DNA from: Syntrophomonadaceae bacterium
GTDB taxonomy: Bacteria > Bacillota > Syntrophomonadia > Syntrophomonadales > Syntrophomonadaceae
Reading direction: 5' to 3'
Length of the DNA: 36,018 nucleotides
NCBI GenBank assembly: GCA_012522955.1
Contig: JAAYJK010000033.1
Span: 1-36,018 of the forward strand
The translations under genes and the position numbers were made by a program. Position 1 is the first letter of the stretch. Each line of letters opens with the position of its first letter. A model generated the notes under the pieces. It was not told the DNA's origin. It saw only the letters and a list, made by a program, of their open reading frames with translations, and made no database searches. This document shows, piece after piece, positions 18,862 to 26,939 of the stretch.

Positions 18862-19518
18862 ATGAAGCAGGATTTTTTAACTATTGCCCTGTCAAAAGGT
18901 ACGCTGCTTAAGCCAACCGTAGAAATGCTGAAGCAGGCGGGACTACCAGTCGGCGGCTTGACTGAGGACAGCCGCAATATGGTCTTCAGCTATGAAGAAG
19001 AGGGCATTAAATACCTGATGTGTCGTCCCACGGATGTTCCCACCTATGTAGAGCAAGGAGCGGCCGACCTGGGGATAGTAGGCAAAGATGTTATTGTAGA
19101 ACAGGCTAAAGATGTTTTTGAAATGGTTGATCTTAAATATGGCTACTGCCGCTTTGTGGTGGCGGTACCGGATAGTATGAAAGACCGGGATTTAAGGGAA
19201 CTCAATTACCGGCGAGTGGCCAGCAAATTTCCTCTGATAGCGGAAAAGTTTTTCCGGGAGCAGGGCTTGCAGGTAGATGTGATTAAACTGCATGGAAATG
19301 TGGAATTGGCGCCTTTGATGGGTTTGGCCGATATGATCGTGGATTTGGTTTCTACTGGGCGTACCCTTAAAGAAAACAATTTGGTGGAGCTAGTAAAGAT
19401 AATGGATTCTACCACTAGGCTTATTTGTAACCGGGTTAGTTATAGAATCAAGCATGAGAGCATTCAGCCCTTGATAGAAAACATACAAATAATAGTGAAG
19501 GGTGGGGACAGGATATGA
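18862..19518 (+). CDS. hisG: ATP phosphoribosyltransferase catalytic subunit HisG (short form)
   Basis: The first committed step of histidine synthesis: ATP plus PRPP to phosphoribosyl-ATP. At 218 residues it is the short form, lacking the C-terminal regulatory domain, and therefore needs HisZ from the preceding gene. Motifs are ALSKGTLLKP at the N-terminus, ADLGIVGKDVI, and the PRPP-binding LADMIVDLVSTGRTLKEN. It starts 13 bases after hisZ and overlaps hisD by ATGA. Feedback by histidine would act through the complex. Confidence 0.96.
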   Translation: MKQDFLTIALSKGTLLKPTVEMLKQAGLPVGGLTEDSRNMVFSYEEEGIKYLMCRPTDVPTYVEQGAADLGIVGKDVIVEQAKDVFEMVDLKYGYCRFVVAVPDSMKDRDLRELNYRRVASKFPLIAEKFFREQGLQVDVIKLHGNVELAPLMGLADMIVDLVSTGRTLKENNLVELVKIMDSTTRLICNRVSYRIKHESIQPLIENIQIIVKGGDRI

Positions 19519-20804
19519 AATTGCCCAGGATTAAGGCATCCAGCCCAGATTTGATGACTTTTTTACAGGCCAACTATGACGATATGAAACAGTATGAAGG
19601 CCGAGTGCAGGAGATTGCTCGAGCAGTGCGGGAGCGGGGCAATCAGGCCATATTTGAATTCAACCGGAAATTTGATGGGGCCTTGATTGATGAAGATAAT
19701 TTTAGAGTAAGTGAGGAAGAATTCGAAGCCGCCTATAATGCAGTTGACGATGAATATATATTTGCCTTGCGGGCTGCTATTGACAACATTGAGCTTTTTC
19801 ATGCCCGGCAGTTGAGAAATTCCTGGATGGAACCTGATGAGCGAGGCTGTATATTGGGCCAGGTATTCCGTCCCTTGGAAAGAGTGGGCATATATGTGCC
19901 CGGAGGCACTGCCGCTTATCCATCTTCAGTGCTTATGAATGCCATCCCGGCTCAGGTAGCCGGAGTTCAGGAAATAGCAATGGTAAGCCCACCGGGGCAG
20001 GATGGAAAGATGAACCCCTATACTCTGGTGGCAGCCAACGAGCTGGGCCTGCAGGAAGTATATAAGATGGGTGGAGCTCAGGCCATATTTGCCCTAGCCT
20101 GGGGAACTGAGACCATCAAAAAAGTGGATTTAATTAGTGGCCCCGGCAATATATACGTAACCCTGGCCAAGAAAATGGTTTATGGAGATGTTAATATAGA
20201 TATGCTGGCCGGGCCCAGTGAAATACTGATAGTAGCCGATGATAAGGCCAGCCCCACATATGCAGCGGCGGACATGATGTCCCAGGCCGAACATGATGTA
20301 TTGGCCCGCAGCATACTGATCAGCACCAATTCATACTTTTTGGATCGGGTGGAAGAAGAATTAAGCCGACAGGTTCAGACCCTTTCCCGCCAGGATATTA
20401 TAAGTCAATCTCTGCAGCGATACGGAGCCTTGATATTGGCTGAGAACATGAAAGAGGCTTGCGAAGTGGCTAACCTGATTGCAGCAGAACATTTAGAACT
20501 TATGGTAGAAAATCCTTTTGAACTGCTGAGCCTGATTAAGAACGCCGGTGCTATTTTCATGGGTAACTATAGCCCGGAACCAGTAGGGGATTATTTTGCC
20601 GGACCCAATCATATACTGCCCACCGGCGGCACAGCCAGGTTCTACTCCCCGGTTAGTGTTGATACCTTTACCAAGGCTTCCAGCCTGATTTATTACTCGA
20701 GGCAGGGTATGAAGGAGGACGCCGACCAGATTATCAAACTTGCTACAGTGGAGGGACTGGGGGCCCATGCTAATTCCCTTCGACTGAGAAAGGAGGATGA
20801 ATGA
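19515..20804 (+). CDS. hisD: Histidinol dehydrogenase HisD
   Basis: A zinc- and NAD-dependent enzyme of 429 residues that oxidises histidinol to histidine, the final two oxidations. It shows ERVGIYVPGGTAAYPSSVLM, DLISGPGNIYVTLAK, AGPSEILIVAD, and the catalytic/zinc region AEHDVLARSILIS. The C-terminal block is YFAGPNHILPTGGTARFYSP. Length is normal. The start overlaps the hisG stop and the end overlaps hisB, so the three are tightly coupled. Confidence 0.97.
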   Translation: MKLPRIKASSPDLMTFLQANYDDMKQYEGRVQEIARAVRERGNQAIFEFNRKFDGALIDEDNFRVSEEEFEAAYNAVDDEYIFALRAAIDNIELFHARQLRNSWMEPDERGCILGQVFRPLERVGIYVPGGTAAYPSSVLMNAIPAQVAGVQEIAMVSPPGQDGKMNPYTLVAANELGLQEVYKMGGAQAIFALAWGTETIKKVDLISGPGNIYVTLAKKMVYGDVNIDMLAGPSEILIVADDKASPTYAAADMMSQAEHDVLARSILISTNSYFLDRVEEELSRQVQTLSRQDIISQSLQRYGALILAENMKEACEVANLIAAEHLELMVENPFELLSLIKNAGAIFMGNYSPEPVGDYFAGPNHILPTGGTARFYSPVSVDTFTKASSLIYYSRQGMKEDADQIIKLATVEGLGAHANSLRLRKEDE

Positions 20805-21397
20805 TGGAGAAGCTTAGAAAGACTGAAGTACAGAGGAAAACCAGTGAAACTGAGGTTTTGCTGCAGTTGAATTTGGATGGAACTGGCAGTCATCAGATTG
20901 ATACTGAAATACCTTTTTTAAGTCATATGCTTACCCTGCTCTCCTTGCACAGTCTTTGCGATCTTAAGGTTACCGCCCGGGGAGATATTGAAGTGGATGA
21001 TCATCATACAGTGGAGGATATAGGGATATGTTTGGGCCAGGCTCTGGACCAAGCCCTGGGTGAAAAAAGGGGTATTCGCAGATACGGGGCCGCAACCATA
21101 CCTATGGATGAGGCCCTGAGCCGGGTAGTAATTGATCTCTCAGGTCGCTCGATATTGGTATATAATGTGGAATTGGACCGAGAGTCTATCGGTAATTTTG
21201 CCACCGAAAACGCTCGGGAATTTTTTAAGGCAGTAGCCAACGGTGCCCGGATGGGAATACACATTGATGTGATTAGAGGCAACAATGCCCATCATATACT
21301 GGAATCCATTTTTAAAGGATTTGCCCGGGCATTGAAAGAAGCGGTGGAAATCGAACCCCGTATGGAAGGCATTTGGTCTTCCAAAGGCAAGCTGTGA
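20801..21397 (+). CDS. hisB: Imidazoleglycerol-phosphate dehydratase HisB
   Basis: A monofunctional dehydratase of 198 residues that makes imidazole acetol phosphate. The metal-binding histidine clusters are present: FLSHMLTLLSLHS, DDHHTVEDIG and the C-terminal NNAHHILESIFKGFARAL. There is no fused phosphatase domain as in enterobacterial HisB, so histidinol-phosphate phosphatase must be encoded elsewhere. The start is ATG at 20801 (overlapping the hisD stop) or the next codon at 20804, following AGGAGG at 20791. Confidence 0.96.
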   Translation: MMEKLRKTEVQRKTSETEVLLQLNLDGTGSHQIDTEIPFLSHMLTLLSLHSLCDLKVTARGDIEVDDHHTVEDIGICLGQALDQALGEKRGIRRYGAATIPMDEALSRVVIDLSGRSILVYNVELDRESIGNFATENAREFFKAVANGARMGIHIDVIRGNNAHHILESIFKGFARALKEAVEIEPRMEGIWSSKGKL

Positions 21398-21439
21398 TAA
21401 AACAGGCTATAGAAGGATGAAGGCCGGGAGGATTACATT

Positions 21440-22045
21440 TTGATAGCTATAATAGATTATGGAGTAGGCAACCTGGCCAGTGTCCGGAATGCCTTTATTA
21501 AACTGGGCCATGAAGCAGTCATTAGCAGCAGCCCGGAGCAAATTTTACAAGCCGATCGAGTGGTGCTCCCAGGAGTAGGAGCATTTGCTGACGCTATGAA
21601 CAACCTGAGCCGATTTGCTCTGGATAATACGGTTAAACAAGTAATAGCCGCAGGCACTCCATTTTTGGGGATATGCTTAGGTTTACAGCTGCTTTTCACT
21701 GAAGGGGAGGAACACGGTATTCATCCGGGTCTGGGTATAATTAAAGGCAAGGTCATAAAGTTTGATCTGCCCCGTCCATATAAAGTTCCTCATATGGGTT
21801 GGAACCAAGTTTTTCCCCGAGAGGATAGCAAGCTATTTAAAGGTTTGCCTTCCGGCAGTCACTTTTACTTTGTGCATTCTTATTATGTTTTGCCCCAGGA
21901 TGATTCAGTAATTGCTGCCCACAGCGACTATGGGGTTGATTTTGTCTGTGCGGTGGAAGAGAAGAATCTTATGGCTACTCAATTTCATCCTGAAAAATCA
22001 GGTCGGCTAGGGTTGCAGATCCTGCAGAATTTTGGCGGCTGTTAA
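21440..22045 (+). CDS. hisH: Imidazole glycerol phosphate synthase glutaminase subunit HisH
   Basis: A class I glutamine amidotransferase of 201 residues that supplies ammonia to HisF. The nucleophile Cys is in LGICLGLQLLF near residue 80, and the His-Glu pair is in QFHPEKSG near residue 180. The N-terminus IDYGVGNLASV is typical. The start is a TTG at 21440, seven bases after GGGAGGA. It is separated from its partner hisF by hisA and by a long non-coding gap. In related operons hisH, hisA and hisF are usually close together. Confidence 0.96.
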   Translation: MIAIIDYGVGNLASVRNAFIKLGHEAVISSSPEQILQADRVVLPGVGAFADAMNNLSRFALDNTVKQVIAAGTPFLGICLGLQLLFTEGEEHGIHPGLGIIKGKVIKFDLPRPYKVPHMGWNQVFPREDSKLFKGLPSGSHFYFVHSYYVLPQDDSVIAAHSDYGVDFVCAVEEKNLMATQFHPEKSGRLGLQILQNFGGC

Positions 22046-22392
22046 TAGCATTAGAGCCTAGACTTAGATTATCAAAGCTGTTATGTATACAGGGAAGATA
22101 CCGGGGGAAAAAACAGGATGCTTTCAAGATCCCAGTTCTCTTTTATGGTTCTGGTTAATGCCTGAGCTTCGAGGCAGGCCATTGATAATGCCTCAATGGT
22201 TAAGGCAGTGCTTGAAGTGGGATTCGTTAGACCCGGTTAGTATTGATATATAATTACGTAATTAGCCTGCGAAAACCTGCGAAATATACTATTGGCAGGC
22301 TAATCACTACTTAGATTAAGGACATGTTTCCGGCAGCGGAGAGAAACGGCCTCCTGATGCCGAATAAAGATAATGACGAGGTGTAATTACAG
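22046..22392 (+). other. 347-base structured gap between hisH and hisA
   Basis: An unusual non-coding interval inside an otherwise tight operon. It holds a perfect 10-bp inverted repeat, ATTAGCCTGC (22261-22270) with GCAGGCTAAT (22295-22304). Its left arm overlaps a tandem CCTGCGAAA repeat. CCATTG/CAATGG pairs nearby (about 22178-22198), and ACTTAGATTA occurs at 22062-22071 and again at 22309-22318. A weak GTTAGA-17-TATAAT pair (about 22226-22254) might be an internal promoter. The only ORF (22083-22253, 56 codons) lacks a ribosome site. Confidence 0.5.
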
Positions 22393-23121
22393 ATGATTAT
22401 TTTCCCGGCAATTGACCTTCAAGATGGACATTGTGTTAGATTGGTTCAGGGTCAGGCTGAGGCCAAGACCGTGTACTCGGATAGTCCAAGGCAGATAGCT
22501 GCCTCCTTTGAAAAACAGGGGGCCAGATATCTGCATGTGGTGGATCTGGATGGAGCTTTTACCGGCAGTCCCCAAAATGCAGCGGCCATTGAAGCCATTG
22601 CTGAGAGTATAAACATTCCCTTTCAGGTAGGCGGAGGCCTGCGCAGTGTTGAAGATGTGAAGCGGGTGTTGCAGCGGGGTGCGGCCAGGGCTATTGTAGG
22701 AACCAGAGCGGTTAAAAGCCCTGGTTTTGTAAAAGAACTCTTGGATTGTTTTGGAACCCAGCGTATCGTACTGGGCATAGATGCCCGGGAAGGGATGGTA
22801 GCAGTAGAAGGTTGGGTCGAGACCTCCAACCTAAGTGCCCTGGAGTTTGGGCACAGCATGAAAAGCCTGGGGGTCAGCACATGTGTATTTACTGATATCA
22901 ATCGGGATGGCTTGCTGACCGGGCCCAACCTGGAATCCACCCGGCAGATAGCTAAAGAAACCGGTCTTAATACCATTGCTTCCGGTGGAGTGTCCACTGT
23001 GCAAAACATTAGAGATCTTAAGGCTATAGAATCCTGCGGTGTAGTAGGAGCTATTATCGGCAAAGCTTTATATGACGGCAAAATAGATCTACTTCAGGCC
23101 TTAAAGGCAGCAGAAGAGTAA
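22393..23121 (+). CDS. hisA: ProFAR isomerase HisA
   Basis: A beta/alpha-barrel isomerase of 242 residues converting ProFAR to PRFAR. The N-terminal [18 protein letters not shown] carries the catalytic Asp. The half-barrel repeat VDLDGAFTG / [13 protein letters not shown] and the two phosphate-binding ends, QVGGGLRS and ASGGVST, are clear. The ATG follows GAGGTG by nine bases, after the long gap from hisH. HisF 31 bases downstream is homologous, as expected. Confidence 0.96.
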   Translation: MIIFPAIDLQDGHCVRLVQGQAEAKTVYSDSPRQIAASFEKQGARYLHVVDLDGAFTGSPQNAAAIEAIAESINIPFQVGGGLRSVEDVKRVLQRGAARAIVGTRAVKSPGFVKELLDCFGTQRIVLGIDAREGMVAVEGWVETSNLSALEFGHSMKSLGVSTCVFTDINRDGLLTGPNLESTRQIAKETGLNTIASGGVSTVQNIRDLKAIESCGVVGAIIGKALYDGKIDLLQALKAAEE

Positions 23122-23152
23122 ATGTGGAAGAGAGACTGGAGGAGGAAAACAT

Positions 23153-23908
23153 ATGCTGGCCAAGAGAATTATTCCCTGCCTGGATGTGCACGAAGGCAGA
23201 GTGGTTAAAGGGGTAAATTTCGTTAACCTTAAAGATGCTGGAGACCCGGTGGAGTTAGCAGCCTACTATGATCAGGAGGGAGCTGATGAGCTGGTTTTTC
23301 TGGATATCAGTGCTTCCCATGAAGGCCGAAAAACCTTGGTTGATGTGGTGCGAGAAACTGCCCGGCAGGTATTCATTCCCTTCGCCGTAGGTGGTGGAAT
23401 TGGCAATGTGGATGACATACGCAGCATTTTGGTAGCCGGGGCGGACAAGGTATCGTTAAACTCGGCTGCAGTGAGGGATCCGGGTTTGATTGAGGAAGGT
23501 GCTTTAAAGTTTGGCAGCCAGTGTATAGTAGTAGCCATTGATGCCCGCAGAAAAGAGCAGGAGGCCTGGGAAGTATATATCAATGGAGGGAGAGTCCCAA
23601 CCGGACTGGATGCGGTAAAATGGGCGCAAAAAGCAGAAAAGCTAGGAGCCGGAGAAATCTTACTGACCAGTATGGACCGGGACGGCACCAAAGACGGTTA
23701 TGACCTGGAATTGACTCGGGCCATTAGCGATGCGGTAGGCGTACCGGTTATAGCCTCAGGGGGTGCCGGGAACCTGGAACATCTCTATCAGGGTATAGAG
23801 TACGGAGGGGCTGCTGCAGTTTTGTGTGCCTCCATTTTTCATTACCGGGAATATACCATTGCCGAAGCTAAAAAATATTTAAAGGAAAGAGGAGTTCCAA
23901 TTAGATAA
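23153..23908 (+). CDS. hisF: Imidazole glycerol phosphate synthase cyclase subunit HisF
   Basis: A beta/alpha barrel of 251 residues that uses ammonia from HisH to turn PRFAR into imidazole glycerol phosphate and AICAR. Key blocks are [18 protein letters not shown] (catalytic Asp), [25 protein letters not shown] (second catalytic Asp) and IASGGAGN. The ATG follows GGAGGAGGAAAA. The stop overlaps the hisIE start (TAATG). The AICAR it releases is a substrate of PurH, encoded in the same gene run. Confidence 0.97.
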   Translation: MLAKRIIPCLDVHEGRVVKGVNFVNLKDAGDPVELAAYYDQEGADELVFLDISASHEGRKTLVDVVRETARQVFIPFAVGGGIGNVDDIRSILVAGADKVSLNSAAVRDPGLIEEGALKFGSQCIVVAIDARRKEQEAWEVYINGGRVPTGLDAVKWAQKAEKLGAGEILLTSMDRDGTKDGYDLELTRAISDAVGVPVIASGGAGNLEHLYQGIEYGGAAAVLCASIFHYREYTIAEAKKYLKERGVPIR

Positions 23909-24561
23909 TGATGAATAAAATGAATTTTGATAAACAAGGCGGGCTTATACCTGCTATTATTCAGGACGCAATTAGCGGTCAGGTACTAATGCTGGCTTAT
24001 ATGAATAAAGAGGCCCTGGCTAAAACCATAGAGACTGGAAATACCTGGTTTTATTCTCGCAGTCGCCAGGAATTGTGGCTGAAAGGGGAAAGCTCCGGCC
24101 ATGTACAGACGGTTAAAGAGATACTGTATGACTGTGACGAAGACGCCCTATTAATCAAAGTGGAACAGACCGGGGTAGCCTGTCATACTGGTCATTATTC
24201 CTGCTTCTACAGGAATTGGGAAGGACAGGAAGTGGAAAAACAGATCTTTGATTTGGATAAGGTCTATGCCTTTCCAGCTAGTAGTCCAGCTATACTATAT
24301 GAACTGTATGATGTGATTAAAGACCGGCAGGCTAAGCTTCCGGAAGGAGCTTACACCACTTATCTGTTTCAAAAAGGATTGGATAAAATCCTCAAAAAAG
24401 TTGGAGAAGAGAATGCAGAAGTTATCATAGCAGCCAAGAACCGAGAAAAGTCAGAAGTGATTTATGAAACTTCCGACTTGCTTTATCATCTAATGGTCCT
24501 ATTGGTAGAACAAGATGTAAGCCTGGATGAAATCTTCAGTGAATTAAAATCCCGCCGTTAG
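23908..24561 (+). CDS. hisI: Bifunctional PR-AMP cyclohydrolase / PR-ATP pyrophosphatase HisIE
   Basis: A fusion of 217 residues catalysing steps two and three of histidine synthesis. The HisI domain (about 1-115) shows [19 protein letters not shown] and the metal-binding Asp/Cys cluster DCDEDALL...[12 protein letters not shown]. The HisE domain (about 120-217) shows [28 protein letters not shown] and the [13 protein letters not shown] helix. It starts at 23908 (or the adjacent ATG at 23911), overlapping hisF. It is the last his gene before the terminator. Confidence 0.97.
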   Translation: MMNKMNFDKQGGLIPAIIQDAISGQVLMLAYMNKEALAKTIETGNTWFYSRSRQELWLKGESSGHVQTVKEILYDCDEDALLIKVEQTGVACHTGHYSCFYRNWEGQEVEKQIFDLDKVYAFPASSPAILYELYDVIKDRQAKLPEGAYTTYLFQKGLDKILKKVGEENAEVIIAAKNREKSEVIYETSDLLYHLMVLLVEQDVSLDEIFSELKSRR

Positions 24562-24584
24562 TAACAGGGGGACGATGTAACAAT

Positions 24585-24636
24585 TAGCCCGCTATAAGTA
24601 TACTCAGGTATACTCTAGCGGGCTATTTTAAGCTTT
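24585..24636 (+). terminator. Strong terminator of the his genes
   Basis: TAGCCCGCTA (24585-24594) pairs perfectly with TAGCGGGCTA (24616-24625). An inner perfect stem AGTATAC/GTATACT (24597-24603, 24608-24614) around TCAG completes a long hairpin. TTTTAAGCTTTTT follows. This closes the purE-hisIE gene run and separates it from the convergent pseudogene. Confidence 0.9.
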
Positions 24637-24954
24637 TTACAGACTTGCTGCTGCGTTTTTAGCTGCGACTCGACCAGAGTTGCAGTTATTGCCGTTACAA
24701 GAAGCTGGGACATTCATGGTATAAGTTTCCCGATACAATTCACAGCCATCGGTTCCTACTGCATATAATTCCGGAACCGGTACGCCAGATTCGTTAATGA
24801 CTTCCATATTACGGTTGGTATGAACACCACCAATAGAGGTCCAGAAGGAAAGATCCTGGTTTACCCATAAGAAAGGGCCGCCTCGATGAATGGCTTGAGT
24901 CATGGTACCGAAGAAAAATATGCCATAGGAATTTTCGCTAGGTTTTATGTTGCT
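24637..24954 (-). pseudogene. C-terminal remnant of an FAD-dependent oxidoreductase (fumarate reductase-like)
   Basis: On the minus strand an open segment of 105 codons ends at TAA (24639-24637). It reads SIGGVHTNRNMEVINESG, then PELYAVGTDGCELYRETY and CNGNNCNSGRVAAKNAAAS. This is the C-terminal end of FAD-binding proteins of the fumarate reductase/urocanate reductase flavoprotein family: the capping end plus the last FAD-contact motif. The Rossmann GxGxxG domain and catalytic middle are missing. The frame upstream is interrupted by TAA at 24957 and another at 24963, with plausible homology (SNIKPSENSYGIFF) right after them. An ATG at 24903 could start an 88-residue ORF, but with no ribosome site. 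I read this as a decayed gene. Confidence 0.75.
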
Positions 24955-25257
24955 TTAGAATTACGGATCATTTATTTTATATAGAGAATCATTCAAAGTA
25001 CAAATAGGAATAAAATGCTTAGACGGCATCTAGAGGGTAACTTTGTCCTATAACGAAGGAGTACTCACGTATTCCGCATACTATTGTTTTAGGATGCACA
25101 AGAAATGATACAAATTCTCACAAGCTTGGGTTGAATATATGTAATAATAATATAAGATTCCCTTGCGAAAACCCCAGCCAAACCCGGAAAAAATAACGTT
25201 TCGTGGGGAATCATATAATATTAATAAAAACTAAGTATTATGGTAGGAGGTATGGTT
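24955..25257. other. Intergenic region with a large imperfect inverted repeat
   Basis: About 300 bases between the flavoprotein remnant and the aldo/keto reductase gene. The lower part probably contains more decayed flavoprotein sequence on the minus strand. At 25156-25170 GATTCCCTTGCGAAA faces TTTCGTGGGGAATC near 25198-25212, an imperfect 14-15 bp stem enclosing about 27 bases. It could be an attenuator-like hairpin or an operator. A TATAAT-like box at 25214-25219 has no good -35 partner. Confidence 0.4.
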
Positions 25258-26097
25258 ATGAATGATATAAGCGCCAATGTATTTACGGAGGGACCAGTGT
25301 TAAACAATGGAGTAAGGATGCCCTGGTTAGGCCTGGGAGTATATAAAACTCCTGAAGGAGAAGAAGTAATAAATGCAGTGAGAGATGCTGTGGCTGTTGG
25401 TTACCGCAGTATTGATACCGCTGCCTTTTACCAGAATGAGAGGGGAGTAGGCCAGGCTGTTCGTGAATCTGAAATACCGCGGCAGGAATTGTTTATTACG
25501 ACCAAGGTCTGGAACAGCGATCAAGGGTACCAAGCAACTCTGCAGGCCTTTGAAAAAAGCCGCAGAAACCTAGGTCTGGACTACATTGATTTATATTTAG
25601 CGCATTGGGCGGTTCCTGGTAAGTATCGTGAAACATGGAAAGCAATGGTTCACCTCTACCAGGAAGGAGTAGTTAGAGCCATTGGTGTGAGCAATCATCA
25701 GATAGCCCACATTAAGCAAATAATAGAAGATACAGGAGTTATTCCGGCGGTAAATCAGGTAGAATGTCATCCCCTGCTGACCCAAAAAGAGCTTTTGCAG
25801 TTCTGTCGGCAACAGGGTATTCAATTGGAAGCATGGAGTCCGCTGATGAGAGGTGATCTGAATAGAAAGACTCTCCTTAACCTGGCTGCCAAATACGCTA
25901 AGACCCCAGCCCAGATTGTTTTGCGTTGGGATATCCAAAACGCTGTTGTTACCATACCTAAATCAGTACGCAAAGAGCGCATTATTGAAAACTCGCAGAT
26001 ATTTGATTTCGAGCTAAGCTCGGAGGATATGCTGGAAATAGATGATATGAATCAGCACCAACGCCTAGGCCCCGACCCGGACCAGGTAAACTTCTAG
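25258..26097 (+). CDS. Aldo/keto reductase
   Basis: An NADPH-dependent carbonyl reductase of 279 residues, close to the usual AKR barrel length. It resembles the bacterial 2,5-diketogluconate reductase/YvgN group. The catalytic tetrad is visible: Asp and Tyr in YRSIDTAAFYQNE, Lys in TTKVWN, and His in YLAHWAVPG (usually IHWP). Cofactor-binding blocks include AIGVSNHQ, EAWSPLMRG and TIPKSVRKERI. I choose the ATG at 25258, seven bases after TAGGAGG. ATGs at 25240 and 25252 overlap or crowd that site. It is a single-gene unit. The physiological substrate is unknown. Confidence 0.92.
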   Translation: MNDISANVFTEGPVLNNGVRMPWLGLGVYKTPEGEEVINAVRDAVAVGYRSIDTAAFYQNERGVGQAVRESEIPRQELFITTKVWNSDQGYQATLQAFEKSRRNLGLDYIDLYLAHWAVPGKYRETWKAMVHLYQEGVVRAIGVSNHQIAHIKQIIEDTGVIPAVNQVECHPLLTQKELLQFCRQQGIQLEAWSPLMRGDLNRKTLLNLAAKYAKTPAQIVLRWDIQNAVVTIPKSVRKERIIENSQIFDFELSSEDMLEIDDMNQHQRLGPDPDQVNF

Positions 26098-26166
26098 TTA
26101 TTTCCTGGCCCAGTATGCAAATAGAATCAATATACACTGGATTTTTTGCAGTGTAGTCATTATCCG

Positions 26167-26198
26167 AAAAAAGAAAAACCCCTGAATTTCAAGGGTTA
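26167..26198 (-). terminator. Terminator of tRNA-Leu (minus strand)
   Basis: On the minus strand AACCCTTGAAATTCAGGGGTT (26198-26178) forms a short stem with about seven paired bases. It is followed by TTTTTCTTTTTT. The T-rich tail exists only in the minus direction, so it terminates the tRNA-Leu transcript. Confidence 0.75.
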
Positions 26199-26207
26199 GT
26201 AATCTTA

Positions 26208-26292
26208 TGGTGCGGATGAAGGGACTCGAACCCCCACGGTGTTACCCGCCAGATCCTAAGTCTGGTGCGTCTGCCAATTCCGCCACATCCGC
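26208..26292 (-). tRNA. tRNA-Leu (anticodon TAG)
   Basis: Minus-strand cloverleaf of 85 bases with encoded CCA (26210-26208). The acceptor stem GCGGATG pairs with CATCCGC. The anticodon arm CCAGA-CTTAGGA-TCTGG gives TAG, reading CUA. A long variable arm (CGGGTAACACCG) marks a class II tRNA, as expected for leucine. The T arm has GTTCGAGTCCC. It is a single tRNA gene with its own promoter and terminator. Confidence 0.97.
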
Positions 26293-26669
26293 ATGAATGT
26301 CGTTGTTGATTGTTAGCTAGTTGATGGTTGTGATGTAACATGAGTCTAGCGTACTTATCTATTATAGGGGGATTTAATTTGGCTGTCAATCAACTGTCCG
26401 CATTAAAAACCATGTAACTTACTGGTTGGTGGCAGCCATTATTTGAATAATGAAGTTTGGAAGTTGCTATGATAGAATAATGGGGAAGTTGAACAAGCTG
26501 TAGTATAAATATCAATCTATATGAAACACAATTCTCTGCAGCTAAAGGACCATACACATAAGCTTTCAGTCTACTATTTGAGGCCGACCATCGGTGGACT
26601 TATTGGAGCTGGAGGTGTATGCTTAATCTGTACAGGTATCCGAGAGCGAGAGAACCAGGAGGTGAAAGT
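26293..26669. other. Intergenic region between tRNA-Leu and tatA
   Basis: About 375 bases. The lower end carries the tRNA-Leu leader and promoter on the minus strand. The rest (26400-26669) leads to tatA. It has a short CCGACCATCGG palindrome-like element near 26584 but no clear promoter pair, RNA gene or ORF that I can support. Confidence 0.5.
26361..26389 (-). promoter_or_regulatory. Consensus promoter of tRNA-Leu (minus strand)
   Basis: On the minus strand TTGACA (26389-26384), a 17-base spacer and TATAAT (26366-26361) match the sigma-A consensus exactly. Initiation near 26354 would give about 60 bases of 5' leader before the tRNA. Confidence 0.95.
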
Positions 26670-26843
26670 ATGTTTGGCTTGATAGGTAACTTTGGACCCT
26701 GGGAATTAGGATTTATTTTGGTAATAGTATTAATAATATTTGGACCCGGCAAACTGCCTCAGTTAGGTGATTCGGTGGGAAAGGCCTTGAATAATTTCCG
26801 CAAAGCCAGGGAAGAGGACGACGAGAAGTCTATTGAGGATTAG
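26670..26843 (+). CDS. tatA: Sec-independent protein translocase subunit TatA
   Basis: A 57-residue protein with the TatA/E layout: a single short membrane helix (about residues 9-24) with FGP preceding the amphipathic helix, the [17 protein letters not shown] signature, and an acidic tail ([10 protein letters not shown]). It forms the pore component of the twin-arginine pathway for folded proteins. I start at the ATG at 26670, which follows AGGAGGTG at seven bases. Upstream in-frame codons add a non-conserved N-terminus. No tatC is seen nearby. The gene is followed directly by a terminator, so it is monocistronic. Confidence 0.93.
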   Translation: MFGLIGNFGPWELGFILVIVLIIFGPGKLPQLGDSVGKALNNFRKAREEDDEKSIED

Positions 26844-26871
26844 ATTTAATATATAGTTGTTATATAAGTAT

Positions 26872-26906
26872 AAGCCACGGGTGTGATACTCGTGGCTTTA
26901 GGTTTT
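26872..26906 (+). terminator. Terminator after tatA
   Basis: AAGCCACG (26872-26879) pairs with CGTGGCTT (26891-26898) around an 11-base loop, followed by TAGGTTTT. It lies between the convergent tatA and trmO genes and may serve both, although the T-rich tail favours tatA. Confidence 0.75.
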
Positions 26907-26939
26907 AAATGGGAGATGGGAAGACACTAAGATTGAGCT

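Noticed and set aside
22083-22253. 56-codon ORF in the hisH-hisA gap
   Set aside because: No ribosome binding site, unusual Trp- and Pro-rich composition, and it overlaps hairpin-forming sequence. Probably chance.
22623-23081. 152-codon minus-strand ORF
   Set aside because: It lies entirely inside hisA on the opposite strand and reflects codon bias of a real gene.
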